Positions 14,258 to 14,414 of a stretch of DNA of 14,414 nt are shown piece by piece. This DNA is from an uncultured Clostridium sp. (GTDB lineage Bacteria; Bacillota; Clostridia; TANB77; CAG-508). The notes beneath the pieces were generated by a model. The model made no database searches, was not told where the DNA came from, and was given only the letters and a program-made list of their open reading frames with translations. Made by a program: the position numbers and the translations under genes. Positions within the stretch are counted from its first letter, which is position 1; each line of letters opens with the position of its first letter. The stretch lies in NCBI GenBank assembly GCA_948465625.1, contig CAOJXM010000003.1, positions 1 to 14,414 of the forward strand, in the 5' to 3' direction.

Positions 14258-14414
14258 ATGCAAGAATTAAAAGAAAAAACACAAGAAATATTTGTAGCAG
14301 TAGATGTTGAAACAACAGGCTTATCACCAATGGCCAACGAACTAATTGAAGTAAGTGCAATAAAATACAAAGGGACAGAAAAAATAGATACTTTTTCTAC
14401 ATTAATTAAACCAA
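14258..14414 (+). CDS. DnaQ-like 3'-5' exonuclease, N-terminal part (runs off the window)
   Basis: The first 52 residues are visible. FVAVDVETTGLSP (12-24) is the Exo I motif of DEDD exonucleases, with metal-binding Asp16 and Glu18, and ELIEVSAIKYKG (28-39) is the usual following strand, as in DNA polymerase III epsilon and related proteins. Because the exonuclease motif lies right at the N-terminus, a long PolC-type polymerase is unlikely; a free epsilon-like exonuclease, or one fused to a BRCT or helicase (DinG-type) domain further on, are the candidates. The ATG at 14258 is preferred over the in-frame ATG at 14252 because AAGGAG (14245-14250) is 7 bases from the former and only 1 from the latter. 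Confidence 0.88.
   Translation, partial: MQELKEKTQEIFVAVDVETTGLSPMANELIEVSAIKYKGTEKIDTFSTLIKP

Overview
The window is A+T-rich chromosomal DNA. It has strong purine-rich Shine-Dalgarno sites, sigma-A-type promoters, short terminator hairpins, AGA-dominated arginine codons and no sign that TGA is read as a sense codon. Together with the gene families present (a NatB-type ABC permease, a VanR-like response regulator with its kinase, a two-domain Sua5, separate carA and carB), this suggests a low-GC Firmicute, most likely a Clostridia-type anaerobe. I cannot name the genus from sequence alone.

Layout, left to right. (1) Positions 1-1297: the last codons of an upstream gene, probably an ABC ATPase, overlap an ABC-2 type permease by ATGA; a hairpin terminator follows. 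(2) 1344-2696: two small lineage-type genes, a coiled-coil protein with a C1q/BclA-like C-terminal domain and a glutamine-rich protein with its own near-consensus promoter; then a terminator. (3) 2710-7633: a nucleotide block of carA and carB (overlapping by one base), then apt after an unusual 20-bp hairpin. The carA promoter carries a 19-bp inverted repeat over its -10 box. (4) 7651-8759, minus strand: a 72-aa protein of unknown function followed after 2 bp by a HipA/CtkA-like kinase that starts at TTG, a possible two-gene toxin-antitoxin-like module. (5) 8760-8942: a dense divergent control region with 11-bp tandem repeats and a perfect 14-bp palindrome. (6) 8943-11720: an OmpR/VanR-type response regulator and a 689-aa, roughly six-span sensor kinase, followed by a dispersed-type palindromic repeat and a bidirectional terminator. 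(7) 11826-14150, minus strand: a small multidrug-export family membrane protein with its own promoter; and Sua5 (tRNA t6A synthesis) followed by a membrane-anchored protein of unknown function. (8) 14202-14414: a promoter region whose -35 box is shared with the divergent sua5 promoter, and the start of a DnaQ-like exonuclease that runs off the window.

How the genes fit together: carAB supplies carbamoyl phosphate for pyrimidines and arginine, and apt salvages adenine, so block 3 is nucleotide supply. Sua5 is translation housekeeping. The two-component pair probably senses an envelope signal and may control itself and the neighbouring minus-strand kinase module through the shared intergenic region. 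The most unusual parts are the small-protein/HipA-like kinase pair, the compact regulatory architecture between 8760 and 8942, and the shared -35 divergent promoter at 14180-14230.
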